NCBI GenBank assembly: GCA_025345505.1
Contig: JANVCC010000040.1
Location: 12,926,023 to 12,990,022 of the forward strand
Direction of reading: 5' to 3'
From: Todiramphus chloris collaris
Lineage: Eukaryota > Chordata > Aves > Coraciiformes > Alcedinidae
DNA: 64,000 nt
Made by a program: the position numbers and the translations under genes. The notes beneath the pieces are model-generated. The model searched no databases. It was not told the origin of the DNA and saw only the letters and a program-made list of their open reading frames with translations. This document shows, piece after piece, positions 61,041 through 64,000 of this stretch; position 1 is the stretch's first letter, and each line of letters starts with the position of its first letter.

Positions 61041-63952
61041 TAGGAACCTAGTGGGTTTGAATGCATATATTATATATCTGATTGCATTTACTGAGTGATG
61101 TTTTTGTCTAGGGGTATTATGCACTATAATTCTGACCAGAAACTAACTGTTGAGCTCCAAAATCAACCTTGTAGCTGCAATGATTAAAGTAGTTGAGTTT
61201 TGGCCTCTGGATTACTAGTAGCATTTACAAAGCAGTGGTAAGAAATGGACAATTCATCACCTTAGCTGTCTTCTGGAAAGGAGTTATGTACATATATTAT
61301 ATGAATATTTATATTACAGAAATTAAACATGCATTTAAAGTGTATTCATAATTGCCTTCTAGAAGAAACAGGGAATAAAAGGCCTTGGAAGGAAAAGCAA
61401 GAAACTGGCATATGTAACATGTAAGCAAAGAAGCTATGGAAATAATTAAAGATTTAAGTATATGTAAGTCATTCAACTACACAGAAGTTGACCAGGGTTT
61501 ATAGTGATCATACAGGATCAAAATAGGAACACCCCTAGAGCAGCAATGAGAAACTTTATTCTGTGCATGACAAAGCTTCTAGGAGACCACACAGTCCAGT
61601 TCTACTTGCTTAGAATAGTGACCTGAATAATACAAGTTGAAAAGAATTTACTCTTTCTTCTAAAGCTACTTCAGAATAGGCCCTCTGCAGATTGCTGCTT
61701 CTATTTCGACCAAAGACAGAATGTGTGGAGGTCTGTGTATCTTATTCCATACATTTATGCACATGTTCAGTGTGGGCATTACCGGTGAGAACAATATTTT
61801 CTACTCAACAATAACTAGACTTTTCTAAAAGAGATCTAAAAGTTGAGTTCGAATTACCTTCTCAAAATTCAGCTTGAGGTATCTTCTCTCCTTTGAAGTT
61901 ATCTTCTCTATAGTTCCTACATACCTTCACTTAGTCGTGTGATGTCACCTTCAGTATGTAATTTTTTACATTCTACATTGGTTCAAAGGTGGATGCCCTA
62001 ACAAATTTACACGCCATTTACAAAATACCGTTCTAAACATGAAGAATCACTTTTGGACCTTTGAGTCTGGAAAAATCACTGAAATATTATGAAACATAAA
62101 TTATTTTTTATTTTATTTTAGTACCATAAAGGATTGCGTTGGCAGTGCACAGAGTAGTTCCCTTGCTTTTAAACAACAGCAATACACAGAAATCCTTCCT
62201 GGGAAGATTTGTGAGTCTTGCTTCACCAGAACAGGTTCCCAGTTCTGTAGAGGACATGTGCATGCGTGTAATTCACCTTTCAATGATTTCTTTAATATTT
62301 AGGAGAATTCAGAGCAGAGGTAATTTTTACTAAGAACAGATTTTCACTTTTTACTTCTAATTCTTCTATTTCCTAAACAAATACAGGAATTAATGTTTTT
62401 AATTTAAAATTCTTGTAATAGCCTTTAAAGTGAATGTGTTTAAAAAACAACGAGTGTTTGGAGACAGTATAAATCACTATAAAGTTATGAAAGTTGAGCT
62501 GAGAGCAGTAATTACAAACAAGTAAATGCATTGAGCTTGTTCATATAACCTACAATGGTGTTTCCTTCAATGTAACTATATATTTTTATATTACATAATT
62601 TTTAGAAGTTTCTTGGTTTTGTTGGGGGAATTTTTCTTTTTATTTTGCATTTTTACAAGCTTCACTATCTTGGTACCTCTTTAAAATTTGACTGTTACTG
62701 GGTTTGGAAAAAAACCCAAAACAATCTAATTGAGAAGCATTACACATGTTAAAAATGCATAAATCTTAATAGAAATGATCATGAATATAATTTAGTTAAA
62801 TTAAGATTTCCAACAATGATGTACTTGGTGCTAAATTTTTTTGATTTACCTCCTGAATTAATGTAAGGTTGTAAGTACCACAACCCAGTGGTACTGTTGT
62901 TCAGTAGACTTCAAATTACCTTTGGATATCACTAGGTGTTGTACTGGTTTACTGTACTTTAAATAACCAGTGAGCTCAGTTTGGAAAAATACCAATAACT
63001 CCCGGCAACAGTGAGTGCCTTGCAAGGATTAGATACCTACTGCTTTGCCTCCATTCTTAGCTACAATAATTCCCAGTACCTGAAACAATCTTGCTACATT
63101 TCAAAGTTTTTTAGGAGAACAGGAAGAAATTCTGACTTAATAAAGCAGGCTGGTGTTGAATTGTGGAAAAAAATAGTGGAGTCCAATGTGTACTGCATAT
63201 TTAATATGTGCATATGTTGTCAGGTTAATGCTAAATATAAGCATCATCAATGACTAGAGTAAGGTCAAAACACTGCACCTAACGTATCATGATGAGCCAA
63301 ATTGTCCATCTTTAAGATTTTTTTTTTCTTTCTGCCTTTGTTTTTTTTTAATTGCATGCATTAAAATAGTTGTATTGAACTTGTACAGCTACTTTAAAGT
63401 TGCACTGAAGTTATGTATTACATTAAAATAATTATGTGTCTAAGGTCACTTCCTACTACAGTCTTTGAAGACTGTGGCTAGTAAGTATGAGAGGAATGAA
63501 ACCATTCACTGCAACTCATGAAAATAAAGAACCTATTGTGCTTTCACCCACTGCAATATCAACTGAAAGTTAGTATTACTCAATTACAGATTGGCAATTG
63601 GTAACTTGTACTAAGAACCCTCTGAAAGTCAATGCCATTTTTATTGTATTAAAAATTTTATGCTACATGGCAACATTCACATCATAGTGAAGAAATTTAG
63701 TTAGAAAAGTTTACAATGGCTTTAATTTGAATATTCTTATCACCAACAGTTTGCATGAATGATGTGCAGAAGATGGTACATCTGAACCCACTTAAGATGA
63801 CAGTCACTCTTAGACAGAAAGCATATAAATTCAAAGGTGCTCAGGGACAGGCACACTGCAGCGTAACTGCTGCCCCTCATATTTATTGTAAAAGGTTTCT
63901 CTCCTTCAGTTTTTAAGAGACCAGCTACAGATGAGTCAACAGAAGAGAACTA
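61041..63952. other. Gene-free AT-rich stretch
   Basis: No repeat family, RNA gene or supported frame was recognised. Frames at 62139-62333 and 63011-63253 have no motifs. Confidence 0.45.
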
Positions 63953-64000
63953 GACAACAACAACAAAAAAAACCAAAAAAAAACCAAACAAAAAAAAAAA
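63953..64000. repeat. A-rich tract at the window edge
   Basis: CAACAACAAC followed by runs of A broken by CC and C, continuing past the window end. It could be a simple A-rich tract or the tail of something to the right or left; no retroposed sequence was recognised on its left. Confidence 0.85.

Noticed and set aside
1..64000. CRISPR arrays, operons, prophage or other bacterial systems
   Set aside because: The CR1 elements and overall composition show a bird nuclear genome. No regularly spaced repeats or dense coding occur.

Overview
The window looks like nuclear DNA from a bird. The evidence is a set of CR1 LINE 3' ends that stop in the avian ATTCTATGA-type terminal repeat (five copies, about 1.5% of the window). 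It is otherwise AT-rich, poor in CpG and low in repeats, with short microsatellites and poly(A) or poly(C) tracts. No operon-like or dense coding structure is present. Most open frames in all six frames are short and look like chance.

No gene could be named. The window is best read as intron or intergenic (gene-desert-like) sequence. Layout: a CR1 3' end at the left edge (1-331); a stretch at 1.7-3.9 kb with coding-like, splice-bounded frames on the minus strand; a minus CR1 at 12.4-12.7 kb beside a 277-bp exon-like frame (12,002-12,278); an enhancer-like block with three TAATTA cores (16.55-16.96 kb); a TA/TG microsatellite (20.1 kb); a CpG-bearing block (22.1-22.7 kb); a worn CR1 (23.0-23.1 kb); a 1.3-kb cluster of locally generated repeats, two abutting hairpins, a GTAACT array, a split 30-bp minisatellite and a 30-bp duplication (25.26-26.56 kb); a short CR1 tail (29.6 kb); a cluster of TTGGCACT sites beside a G-quadruplex-prone tract (36.1-36.4 kb); the longest ORF of the window, 180 codons on the minus strand (48.4-48.9 kb); an ancient MIR-like remnant (49.7 kb); two CpG-bearing GC-richer blocks (56.1-56.5 and 59.0-59.3 kb); and a CR1 at 57.65-57.86 kb.

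The main open question is whether a low-expression gene crosses the window on the minus strand. Several short frames on that strand are bounded by good splice signals and have compatible reading phases: 39,031-38,985; 33,073-33,033; 12,278-12,002; 3,862-3,816; 2,419 or 2,387-2,295; and 1,916-1,757, which ends in a stop. None encodes a protein I recognise. Splice-like signals are common by chance, so these are leads and not gene calls. I did not find a novel system that I could defend from sequence alone.
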